From positions 62,001 to 126,000 of the forward strand of contig NZ_JAJUHW010000002.1 of the NCBI RefSeq assembly GCF_029265695.1: a DNA stretch of 64,000 nt. Reading direction: 5' to 3'. The stretch comes from Gracilinema caldarium. Lineage in GTDB: Bacteria > Spirochaetota > Spirochaetia > Treponematales > Breznakiellaceae. Position numbers and translations under genes: made by a program. Below, in pieces: positions 54,718 through 61,949 of the stretch. The number at the start of each line of letters is the position of its first letter. The stretch's first letter is position 1. Under the pieces are notes generated by a model. The model was given only the letters and a program-made list of their open reading frames with translations. It did no database searches and was not told the DNA's origin.

Positions 54718-55197
54718 TTACATCTTTTTCACAAAAATAGCAAAGGCAGAAAGCCCCAGCATGGAAACAGCGGTGACGATGAGCCCCGCGCAGACCACAC
54801 CAATAATAACTGCCAAGAGGGTCTTTTTTTTGTCCAATCCCAGTATCCAGGCTCCCAAGGTACCGGTCCAAGCCCCGGTTACCGGCAAGGGAATAGCCAC
54901 AAAGGCAGCGATACCGAGCCAGCCCCATTTTTCAACCTTTTCGTGAACCTTACCCCTGGCCCGTTCTACAAAGGAATCAAAGAGACCCCGATACCAGTTC
55001 CAGTGGTAAAAGAGCCGGTGAAATGTAGAAAGGAAAAGCCAGCACACAGGGGCTACAAGGGCATTGATACCTACACTGAATAGCAAAGCAATATACCAGG
55101 GTATCCCTTGGGAAAGTGCAAAGGGAATAGCTCCTCGGAGTTCAGAAATGGGAAGAAATGCAAAAAAGGTGGTCCATAAAAAGGTATGCAGGTTCAT
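54718..55197 (-). CDS. Small multidrug-export-type membrane protein (SMP family)
   Basis: This 159-residue protein matches the small multi-drug export family pattern: LPISELRGAIPFAL near 16-29, an internal hydrophobic helix, then KWGWLGIAAFVAIPLPVTGAWTGTLGAWILGLDKKK near 90-126 and a final helix. Four membrane segments are predicted. The name reflects the family; a drug substrate is not shown here. It lies 9 bp after the ion permease gene in a leftward operon. Confidence 0.82.
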   Translation of the reverse strand: MNLHTFLWTTFFAFLPISELRGAIPFALSQGIPWYIALLFSVGINALVAPVCWLFLSTFHRLFYHWNWYRGLFDSFVERARGKVHEKVEKWGWLGIAAFVAIPLPVTGAWTGTLGAWILGLDKKKTLLAVIIGVVCAGLIVTAVSMLGLSAFAIFVKKM

Positions 55198-55206
55198 CGG
55201 TTTTCC

Positions 55207-56454
55207 TTATGTGAACATGAGGTAAAGGGTCCCCAGAATAACGGTTACCACCGTGGTGGGCAAGCCTACCTTAAGGTAGGTTCCAAAGCTGATATGGATG
55301 CCGAACTTTTTTGCGCTTTCGGCAACTATGAGGTTTGCTACGGAGCCCAGTAAGGTGAGATTCCCCGCATAGGTGCTGGCCATGGCAAGGACCAGGTAAA
55401 ATTTCTCCGTGTCGGCAAAATACTGGGCCAGGGGCCGCATGAGCATGACCGCCGGTACATTGGAGATAAGGTTGGAAAGCACCAGTGTAAAGGCCGAGAG
55501 GCCCGCCATGCTTTGGCCCACCAGGGGTAAGGCCTTAGCGACAAACCACGCAAAAGCTTCTGTTTTGGCAACCGCGGCAGTAATGATAAAGAGGCCCCCA
55601 AAAAAGGCAATAATGGTCCAGTCAAGTTCAGCGAAGACCCGTTCGGGCTTTATCCGTCGGGTCGTGAGCAGGATAGCTGCAGCGACCATAGCGGCCGCAT
55701 AAACCGGAGCATTAAGTATAAAGGCCACAATCATAATCAATATTGCAGCCAAGCTTTTGTACAGGAGCGGCTTATACAGGTTCTGATTCGCCGATTCTCC
55801 GCTCATCAACTCTGCCGCAGTCATCCGTTCGTTGGCGGAAAACTCTTTTCTGAACACCACAATAGTCAGAATGTAGGCCACCATAAGACCCGCTATGGAG
55901 GGAATCGCAAGGCGGGCAAGAAAGCGTACGAAGGAAATGCCGCTTGAAGCTCCGATGAGCATGTTTTGGGGGTTTCCGATAATGGTAGCTGCGGAGCCTA
56001 TATTGGCAGCCAGAGCCAGGGCAATCAGATAAGGAACCGGATCCCGCTTGGCCCTCACGCAGAGGGTCGCCACAAGGGGTGTCATCATGATGCAGATCGT
56101 ATCGTTGAGGAACAGAGCCGAAAGCACCGCAGCGGATGCCATAACCAGGGCAAGGAGTTTTCGCGGCCGGTCTGCAGCCCTAAGGACTGCAAGCCCCGCC
56201 ATATCAAAGAAACCAGAAAACTTCAGGTTCGCCGTAATAATCATCATGGAAAGAATGAGAATCAGGGTGCTTAAATCGATGGCCGCCGCTGCTTCCTCAG
56301 CAGAAATGCCCCCAAGGGCAATAAGGAAGGCAGCCCCCGCAAAGGCAATAGTAGCCCGGTTCATCCTGAGCCGGGGAAGCCTCCCCACGGCTATGCCGAA
56401 GAGGGCGAGAAAAATGACCGAGTCCACAAGAATAGCATGAATCATTTTATCCAT
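55207..56454 (-). CDS. SLC13/ArsB-type ion permease
   Basis: This 415-residue membrane protein has about ten to twelve hydrophobic segments and typical ion-transporter superfamily motifs: LSALFLNDTICIMMTPLVATL near 110 and the matching second-half LSNLISNVPAVMLMRPLA near 330. The two NDT/SNVPA-type hairpins contact the ion. It may carry dicarboxylate, sulfate, arsenite or Na+/H+; the sequence does not decide. It follows rdgB by 15 bp in the same leftward operon. Confidence 0.83.
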   Translation of the reverse strand: MDKMIHAILVDSVIFLALFGIAVGRLPRLRMNRATIAFAGAAFLIALGGISAEEAAAAIDLSTLILILSMMIITANLKFSGFFDMAGLAVLRAADRPRKLLALVMASAAVLSALFLNDTICIMMTPLVATLCVRAKRDPVPYLIALALAANIGSAATIIGNPQNMLIGASSGISFVRFLARLAIPSIAGLMVAYILTIVVFRKEFSANERMTAAELMSGESANQNLYKPLLYKSLAAILIMIVAFILNAPVYAAAMVAAAILLTTRRIKPERVFAELDWTIIAFFGGLFIITAAVAKTEAFAWFVAKALPLVGQSMAGLSAFTLVLSNLISNVPAVMLMRPLAQYFADTEKFYLVLAMASTYAGNLTLLGSVANLIVAESAKKFGIHISFGTYLKVGLPTTVVTVILGTLYLMFT

Positions 56455-56469
56455 ATTGATGAACGCCTC

Positions 56470-57051
56470 TTACTTACTAAGCAATCGAGCCAGTGCTCTG
56501 CCAGCCTTTCCACGGTGGCTGATACGGTTTTTTTCCTCCTCCGAGAGTTCCGCCACCGTGCATCCCCGGTCCGGCAGATAGAGGATGGGGTCGTAGCCAA
56601 AACCGCCTGTTCCCCTGCTTTCACGGATAATCTCGCCTTCCAGGGTTTCCTGTACCACATAAAAACGGTCATGGCTGAACAGGGCTACCATGGAACAGAC
56701 AAAGCGGGCCTTTCGGTCCGTAGCCTCTTCTAGTTCCTTAAGAAGCAGCTGGTTTCGTTCCCAGCTTTCTAATTTTTTGCCATCCGTACTGCCGTAACGG
56801 GCAGAATAAATCCCCGGCCGGCCATCCAGGGCATCCACGCACAGTCCCGAATCATCGGCAATAACCGGCTCGTGAACGAGGTCAAACAGAGCCCGGGCCT
56901 TAAGCAGAGTGTTTTCAATAAAACTCCTGCCTGTTTCCTCAGGATCAAAGACAAGTCCTGCAGAGGCGGGAGTTCTGAGTGTATAATCAGAAAAAATCGC
57001 TTCCAGTTCTCGTTTTTTATGATCGTTGTTTGTAGCAAGCCAAAGTGTCAT
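56470..57051 (-). CDS. rdgB: XTP/dITP pyrophosphatase (RdgB/HAM1)
   Basis: RdgB removes non-canonical purine nucleotides such as dITP and XTP from the pool. The 193-residue product has the N-terminal LATNNDHKKRELEAI, VIADDSGLCVDALDGRPGIYSARY near 89-112, GTGGFGYDPILYLPD and SHRGKAGRAL near the end. ATG 57051 matches the family start; ATG 57060 lies within the -10 box TAGTAT, which ends 7 nt before 57051. It heads an operon with an ion permease, a small exporter and a helicase. Confidence 0.93.
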   Translation of the reverse strand: MTLWLATNNDHKKRELEAIFSDYTLRTPASAGLVFDPEETGRSFIENTLLKARALFDLVHEPVIADDSGLCVDALDGRPGIYSARYGSTDGKKLESWERNQLLLKELEEATDRKARFVCSMVALFSHDRFYVVQETLEGEIIRESRGTGGFGYDPILYLPDRGCTVAELSEEEKNRISHRGKAGRALARLLSK

Positions 57052-57058
57052 GGATTGC

Positions 57059-57088
57059 ATACTACAACAGGATGCCCCCCTGCGACAA
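57059..57088 (-). promoter_or_regulatory. rdgB promoter (TTGTCG-18-TAGTAT)
   Basis: On the minus strand TTGTCG (57083-57088) and TAGTAT (57059-57064) are 18 bp apart. The -10 box ends 7 nt before ATG 57051 without an SD. It is back to back with the promoter of the psuK fusion gene. Confidence 0.5.
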
Positions 57089-57115
57089 TAAGCGGCAAAC
57101 CCTAGCGGCTATCCC

Positions 57116-57144
57116 TTGCGGGATAGGTAAAACTGCGCTACAGT
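57116..57144 (+). promoter_or_regulatory. Promoter of the methyltransferase-psuK gene (TTGCGG-17-TACAGT)
   Basis: TTGCGG (57116-57121) and TACAGT (57139-57144) are 17 bp apart and the -10 box ends 9 nt before ATG 57154. No clear SD lies between them. Confidence 0.5.
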
Positions 57145-57153
57145 AGTTCTCCC

Positions 57154-58950
57154 ATGAACTGTCCCCTCTGCGATAGGCCGAGCACAGAAATAATCTCAAC
57201 AAAACGGCGTTCCTTTTATAGCTGCAGTCTATGCGGCTTTGTCTGGGCCGACCCCGCTTTATATCTGAGTCGCGACGAAGAAGAAAAACGTTACAGCCTC
57301 CATGAGAACAGCCGTGAAAATGCCGGTTATGTCCGTTTCTTGTCAGAAATTCTGGACCAGGGGCTTCAGTACTGGTATAGCAAGCGTAGACCTCAGGTTT
57401 ATCATCAGGAGGGGGCACTGGGTGATACGAAAACAGCCCCGCTTGTGCTGGATTGGGGAGCCGGGCCTAATCCGCTTGCATCAGAACTTCTGCAGGAACG
57501 GGGCTGCACCGTCTATTCCTATGATCCCCTCTTTGGTTCACCCCTTCCGCTAGAGGATCCGCGTTTCGATATAATATTCTGCATCGAGGTAGCTGAGCAT
57601 TTTAAGGATCCCCTAAAAGATTTTAGTGCCATGGCACGATACCTTAAAAACGGCGGTCTTCTCATTATTCATACCCACAAGATTCCCTGCGAAGTTTTTG
57701 CTGGCGAAGCTGGTTCTCTCAAGGACTTTTTTGCCCCCTGGTGGTACAAGGAAGATCCCACCCATGTGTCTTTTTACTCAGATCAAAGTCTCGAAGTCCT
57801 AGCCCTTTGCAGCGGTCTCCATTTTATTCAGGGGGAAAACCTGCACTTTTTCACAAAACCCCAGCCCGTTTTAGTTGCCGGGGGTGCCAATGTGGATATA
57901 GAAGGCAGGCCCTATGGCCCGCTCCGGGACCGCGATTCTAATCCGGGCCGTGTCCGTTTTTCCCGGGGTGGCGCAGGCCGAAACATGGCGGAAAACCTGG
58001 CACGCCTTAACATACCGGTCCAGTTTATCGGAGTGTTTGGCAGAGACCCTCTCTCACGGATGCTGTTTGAAGAGACAAAAGAGACGGGAGTACATCTTGA
58101 TGGAGTGCTCCATGTTGAAAGCGACAGTCCTTCCTGTTATGTATCCATACTGGATGACTTGGGGGACATGCGGCTTGCCCTTTCATCAATGGACAGTATT
58201 TCCCTTCTCAATCCCGAAGCTATCAGGGCCTGTCTAGAAAAGTTCTCATCAGTGTCTGGTCCGGAGGATCCTCTTTTTTCTGCCCTTATCGCTGATGGGA
58301 ACCTGTTACCCGAAACCATCGATGCTCTGCTAGCCGCCCTGCCGCATGTCCCCGCCTGGTTTGATCCGGTTTCTACTGCTAAGGCCCGGCGCTTTGCCGC
58401 GTACCAGAATGGGGGCCTCATCGGTCGCTTTTATGGTCTAAAACCTAATGCGGACGAACTCTTGGCTATGGCTGAAACCCTGGGCTACAGTTTTGCATCT
58501 CATTTAAATACAGTATACCAAAACTTCATAGAACATGCTTTTTTCAAAGGTTTTAAGAACTTAGATCAGCATGGGCTTAAAAAGATTTTACAGGCCGCTC
58601 TTTTTCTTTTGGAAAAGGGCTGCCGGGAACTCCATGTAAGCGTCGGAGTCGATGGAGTTTTTCTCGTGACTAAGGACCGTGTAATCTGGGGAAAGCCCCC
58701 GATTATTCCCATGAAAAGCGCTACCGGTGCCGGGGATTCATACCTGGCGGCGGTGGTTCGGACGGACCTTCTAAGCAACTGGTCAGAAGATCCACACTAC
58801 AGGATTGCCTCTGGCTGTGCTGCCTCGGCGATTACGCTGGAAGATGAAGAAGCGGTGAGCCGTAATATGTCACCAGCCGCCCTGTATCGGCTTATCAATG
58901 AATGGAAAGAAAAAGGACAATTTACCGTGGTTGCCAGTGACGATCACTAA
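57154..58950 (+). CDS. Fusion of a class I SAM methyltransferase and a PfkB-family pseudouridine kinase
   Basis: The 598-residue product joins two enzymes. Residues 1-230 hold a zinc-ribbon start (CPLC...CSLC), LVLDWGAGPNPLASEL (SAM motif I, about 98) and FDIIFCIEVAEHFKDPL, a methyltransferase. Residues 235-598 form a PfkB kinase with GGANVDIEG, GGAGRNMAENLARL near 271 and the catalytic SATGAGDSYLAA near 522. The PfkB part matches pseudouridine kinase by its neighbour: psuG follows at 22 bp. It should phosphorylate pseudouridine for cleavage. The methyl acceptor is unknown. The two parts read as one frame with no internal stop. Confidence 0.83.
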   Translation: MNCPLCDRPSTEIISTKRRSFYSCSLCGFVWADPALYLSRDEEEKRYSLHENSRENAGYVRFLSEILDQGLQYWYSKRRPQVYHQEGALGDTKTAPLVLDWGAGPNPLASELLQERGCTVYSYDPLFGSPLPLEDPRFDIIFCIEVAEHFKDPLKDFSAMARYLKNGGLLIIHTHKIPCEVFAGEAGSLKDFFAPWWYKEDPTHVSFYSDQSLEVLALCSGLHFIQGENLHFFTKPQPVLVAGGANVDIEGRPYGPLRDRDSNPGRVRFSRGGAGRNMAENLARLNIPVQFIGVFGRDPLSRMLFEETKETGVHLDGVLHVESDSPSCYVSILDDLGDMRLALSSMDSISLLNPEAIRACLEKFSSVSGPEDPLFSALIADGNLLPETIDALLAALPHVPAWFDPVSTAKARRFAAYQNGGLIGRFYGLKPNADELLAMAETLGYSFASHLNTVYQNFIEHAFFKGFKNLDQHGLKKILQAALFLLEKGCRELHVSVGVDGVFLVTKDRVIWGKPPIIPMKSATGAGDSYLAAVVRTDLLSNWSEDPHYRIASGCAASAITLEDEEAVSRNMSPAALYRLINEWKEKGQFTVVASDDH

Positions 58951-58972
58951 GAGTATATGACAGGAGTATAGT

Positions 58973-59902
58973 ATGAAGAAGACAGAAACACAGGAATATC
59001 TTGAACTATCACCGGAAGTGGACTCGGCGCTCCGGGATGGCCGGCCGGTAGTTGCCCTGGAATCCACTATTATCAGCCATGGCATGCCCTACCCCAAAAA
59101 TGTGGAAACCGCCCTGCAGGTGGAAGCCCAGGTCCGCTCAAAGGGAGCTATACCCGCAACCATTGCAATTATGAACGGAAAGCTTAAAGCGGGGCTTACT
59201 ACGGATGAGATTGAGTTCCTTGGCAAAAAGGGCTTGGCTGTCATAAAGTCAAGCCGTCGTGACATCCCCTTTGTGCTTGCGAAAAAAGAAACCGGTGCAA
59301 CAACCGTGGCGGCTACCATGATTGTCGCTCACATGGCAGGAGTACGGATCTTCGCTACCGGCGGCATCGGCGGGGTTCATCGCTTTGCCCAGGAAACCTT
59401 CGATATTTCGGCTGATTTGGAAGAGCTTGCCCGGACAAGCGTTGCTGTGATCTGTGCAGGGGCTAAAAGTATTCTCGATTTAGGGCTCACTCTGGAATAC
59501 CTGGAAACTCGAGGGGTTCCTGTTATTGGATATAAAACCAAGGAACTCCCCGCTTTTTATTGCAGGGAATCGGGTTTCCCCGTGGATTACCGGCTTGATA
59601 CGCCTGAAGAAATTGCCCAGGTCTTGTCCCTTAAATGGCAGACCGGGCTCGAGGGCGGCGTAGTTATCGCAAATCCTATTCCGGAAGCCTATGCGCTTCC
59701 TAAAGCGGATATAGATCGGATCATTGAACAAGCCCTATCCGAAGCCCGCAGCCGCGGCATAAAGGGAAAAGAAACAACTCCGTTTCTCCTTGCCAAAATA
59801 GTGGAACTTTCCGGTGGAAAAAGTCTCGAAGCTAACATACAATTGGTATTGAACAATGCATCCCTTGCAGCCCAAATTGCTGCAAAGCTTGCGGAACGAT
59901 AG
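58973..59902 (+). CDS. psuG: Pseudouridine-5'-phosphate glycosidase
   Basis: PsuG splits the C-C glycosidic bond of pseudouridine 5'-phosphate to uracil and ribose 5-phosphate. The 309-residue product has VALESTIISHGMPYP near 24, PATIAIMNGKLKAGL, SSRRDIP near 93, VRIFATGGIGGVHRFAQETFDISADL, and the C-terminal NPIPEAYALP and KGKETTPFLLAKIVELSGG, all PsuG hallmarks. AGGAG stands 6 nt before the ATG. It is directly behind the psuK-containing fusion, giving a complete catabolic pair. Confidence 0.95.
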   Translation: MKKTETQEYLELSPEVDSALRDGRPVVALESTIISHGMPYPKNVETALQVEAQVRSKGAIPATIAIMNGKLKAGLTTDEIEFLGKKGLAVIKSSRRDIPFVLAKKETGATTVAATMIVAHMAGVRIFATGGIGGVHRFAQETFDISADLEELARTSVAVICAGAKSILDLGLTLEYLETRGVPVIGYKTKELPAFYCRESGFPVDYRLDTPEEIAQVLSLKWQTGLEGGVVIANPIPEAYALPKADIDRIIEQALSEARSRGIKGKETTPFLLAKIVELSGGKSLEANIQLVLNNASLAAQIAAKLAER

Positions 59903-59947
59903 AGCTTTTACATGCTGGCCGGTTCAAGCCGGCCGCGGAGATCCTTC

Positions 59948-61009
59948 ATGGTCGCAGTTTCCGCTGATACAACCCAGGATTTACACAAGAGTTTTACTGA
60001 AGCAGAAGTATTTAAACTCGCTCCGGGAAACAGGGTCCTTATTATAAGCGATTTTCATATGGGAGACGGCGGCCGCTCAGATGATCTATTAAAAAATGGA
60101 AACCTGATACAGGACATCCTAGAAAAGTACTATCTTACCCAGGACTGGTACCTCGTACTGAACGGCGATATCGAAGAACTGCAGCGCTATTCCTATTCAA
60201 AGATTCGGTCCTATTGGGGTAAGCTCTACGAAATATTTGATGCATTCTATAAAAAAGGACGGCTTTTTAAAATTCTTGGCAATCATGATGAGGATCTGGT
60301 TCTGGAAAAACGGTATCCTTATCCGCTGCTCGGTTCTCTGAAAATTGAGACACCGGTTATTCCCGTGTATGTTTTTCACGGGCACCAGACATCAAAAGTA
60401 TACACCAATTATAATCATATTATACGGGCCAGTCTTCGCTATTTTCTAAAACCCTTGGGTATCCGCAATATATCTTCTGGCCGCAGCCCGCGGCACCGGT
60501 TTTCAGTAGAAAAAAAAGCCTATAACTACGCTCGGAACAACGGTATTATTTCTGTTATTGGGCACACCCACCGTCCCCTGTTTGAATCCCTCGGCCGGTT
60601 TGATTATATCAAATTTGAAATTGAACGGCTGTGCAGGGAATATCCCCTGGCTGCTGGGGAAGATAGAAAACGCATAGCCGACGAAGTCCTTTTTCTCAGG
60701 ATAGAACTGGCTAAGCTTAAACGATCCGAACGGCGGAATAGCTTAAAGGAAAGCCTGTATGGAGATGAACTTCCGGTCCCGTGTCTATTTAATTCCGGTT
60801 CTGTTATCGGGAAGAAGGGCATCAATGCAATAGAACTAGATAGCAGCAATATTTCATTGGTCTATTGGTTCACCGAAGGGAAGGGGAAAAAGTTTGTTCG
60901 CCGCGGTTCTTATACGATCGAACCGCTTGCGGGAACAGAACAGCGGCGTTCTGTCTTAAATACGGATCGCCTCGATTATATCATGGCTAAAATTGAGTTA
61001 TTAGGATGA
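59948..61009 (+). CDS. Calcineurin-like metallophosphoesterase
   Basis: This protein of about 353 residues has the phosphoesterase motifs in order: IISDFHMGDGG near 33, VLNGDIEEL, KILGNHDEDLV near 103, VFHGHQ near 140 and VIGHTHRP near 203. The insertion between HGHQ and GHTH is basic. Family members act on nucleotides, phospholipids or UDP-sugars; LpxH-like function is possible but not indicated. ATG 59948 is chosen for GGAGATCC upstream; an ATG at 59912 lies just behind the psuG stop. It is the last gene of the psuKG operon. Confidence 0.82.
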   Translation: MVAVSADTTQDLHKSFTEAEVFKLAPGNRVLIISDFHMGDGGRSDDLLKNGNLIQDILEKYYLTQDWYLVLNGDIEELQRYSYSKIRSYWGKLYEIFDAFYKKGRLFKILGNHDEDLVLEKRYPYPLLGSLKIETPVIPVYVFHGHQTSKVYTNYNHIIRASLRYFLKPLGIRNISSGRSPRHRFSVEKKAYNYARNNGIISVIGHTHRPLFESLGRFDYIKFEIERLCREYPLAAGEDRKRIADEVLFLRIELAKLKRSERRNSLKESLYGDELPVPCLFNSGSVIGKKGINAIELDSSNISLVYWFTEGKGKKFVRRGSYTIEPLAGTEQRRSVLNTDRLDYIMAKIELLG

Positions 61010-61047
61010 AATCCTTGACGCATAGGCCACCTTGGGGCAATATTAGC

Positions 61048-61084
61048 AAGGGGCTTTCTCTGTAAAACAAGGTAAAGCCCTTTT
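61048..61084 (+). terminator. Rho-independent-type terminator after the metallophosphoesterase
   Basis: AAGGGGCTTT (61048-61057) pairs with AAAGCCCTTT (61074-61083), 10 bp with one G-U pair, loop of 16 nt, ending in TTTT (61081-61084). It closes the psuK-psuG operon, 39 bp after the stop. Confidence 0.6.
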
Positions 61085-61093
61085 ACACTAGAG

Positions 61094-61126
61094 GCTCTTT
61101 CAAAACTCAGGGAGTTTTGAAAGAGC
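61094..61126. repeat. Perfect 15-bp inverted repeat
   Basis: GCTCTTTCAAAACTC (61094-61108) pairs with GAGTTTTGAAAGAGC (61112-61126), loop 3 nt. It has no T-run after it, so a terminator role is unlikely. It belongs to the structured region before flbB. Confidence 0.85.
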
Positions 61127-61139
61127 TACCTTAAAAACC

Positions 61140-61241
61140 GCGATTTGGCGCAGCGGTTGCAACGCAACCGCAAGCAATCGCAAAGCCAATTTCAAGACGC
61201 GAAGCGTAGTGACAGACTTTTGAAATTGGCTCACTGTGCCA
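61140..61241 (+). ncRNA. Structured intergenic region with nested inverted repeats upstream of flbB
   Basis: Inside this region GCGGTTGC (61153-61160) pairs with GCAACCGC (61164-61171), and AGCCAATTTCAA (61184-61195) pairs with TTGAAATTGGCT (61220-61231), itself enclosing ACGC-GAA-GCGT (61197-61207). TGGCGCAG (61146-61153) can pair with CTGTGCCA (61234-61241) to close a junction, while GCGATT (61140-61145) can pair with AATCGC (61176-61181); the two outer pairings cannot easily coexist. The flbB SD AGGGG follows at 61249-61252. A regulatory leader, a repeat element or both is possible. Confidence 0.5.
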
Positions 61242-61259
61242 TAAAAAAGGGGAACCAGA

Positions 61260-61892
61260 GTGGCTGGCTATGGAACACAACGCATTTTAGGCAGAGTTAT
61301 CGTTCTCATTATTCTTATTATTGTGCTCGCCATCGGTGGTCTTGTCTGGTTTGATTATTTAGCAATTATCGATGCAAAGGCCATCCTGAGTCCCCTCTAT
61401 TCTGCCCTTGGTCTAAAACCTCGAACCCAGCAGAGTCTTACCGATACACAGGCTATTTCCATTGATGCGGAACGCCTGGCAGTGCGACTAGAAGAACTGA
61501 ATCTCAGAAGTATCGAACTAGATAAACGGGAAGCGGAACTCAAGAAAAAAGAAGCTGAAATAGACCAAAAGGCCCAGGAATTACAGGATAGACAAAAAGC
61601 GCAGGATGAACGGGAAAAAACCTTTAACCTTACGGTCCAACAGTTCGAAAATAGAAGGGTAAACATCGAACAGAATTCGAGATACCTGGTCGGTATGCCG
61701 CCGGACAAGGCGGTAAAAATTTTAGCAGCCATGGATGACCAGGATATTATCGATGTGTTCCGGATGACCGAGGAAATCGCTCAGAAGGAGGGTAAGGCCT
61801 CCCTGGTTGCCTACTGGCTCTCACTGCTGCCGGCCGAACGTTCTGCCGAACTGCAGCGAAAGATGGCTGGAAAGCCCCGGACCCTGAATTGA
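61260..61892 (+). CDS. flbB: FlbB-like flagellar collar protein
   Basis: This 210-residue protein has one membrane helix (about 10-30), a long coiled coil (about 70-135, with LRSIELDKREAELKKKEAEI) and a C-terminal MgtE_N-like helical domain (GMPPDKAVKILAAMDDQDI near 145). Size, layout and the following fliK-flgD-flgE order match FlbB of spirochaetes, which builds the periplasmic collar of the flagellar motor in Borrelia. The start is GTG at 61260, after AGGGG. It begins the flagellar gene set at the right end of the window. Confidence 0.77.
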   Translation: MAGYGTQRILGRVIVLIILIIVLAIGGLVWFDYLAIIDAKAILSPLYSALGLKPRTQQSLTDTQAISIDAERLAVRLEELNLRSIELDKREAELKKKEAEIDQKAQELQDRQKAQDEREKTFNLTVQQFENRRVNIEQNSRYLVGMPPDKAVKILAAMDDQDIIDVFRMTEEIAQKEGKASLVAYWLSLLPAERSAELQRKMAGKPRTLN

Positions 61893-61901
61893 GCCCCCCT
61901 T

Positions 61902-61947
61902 TCCTTCCCCGGTCACCGGCCGTCCGGTGTTTCGGGAGGAGGAAGGA
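61902..61947 (+). promoter_or_regulatory. Hairpin covering the fliK ribosome-binding site
   Basis: CACCGG (61914-61919) pairs with CCGGTG (61924-61929) around CCGT, and outside it TCCTTCC (61902-61908) can pair with GGAAGGA (61941-61947), which is the 3' part of the strong SD GGAGGAGGAAGG (61935-61946) of fliK. The structure could damp fliK translation until flbB ribosomes open it. Confidence 0.45.
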
Positions 61948-61949
61948 CC

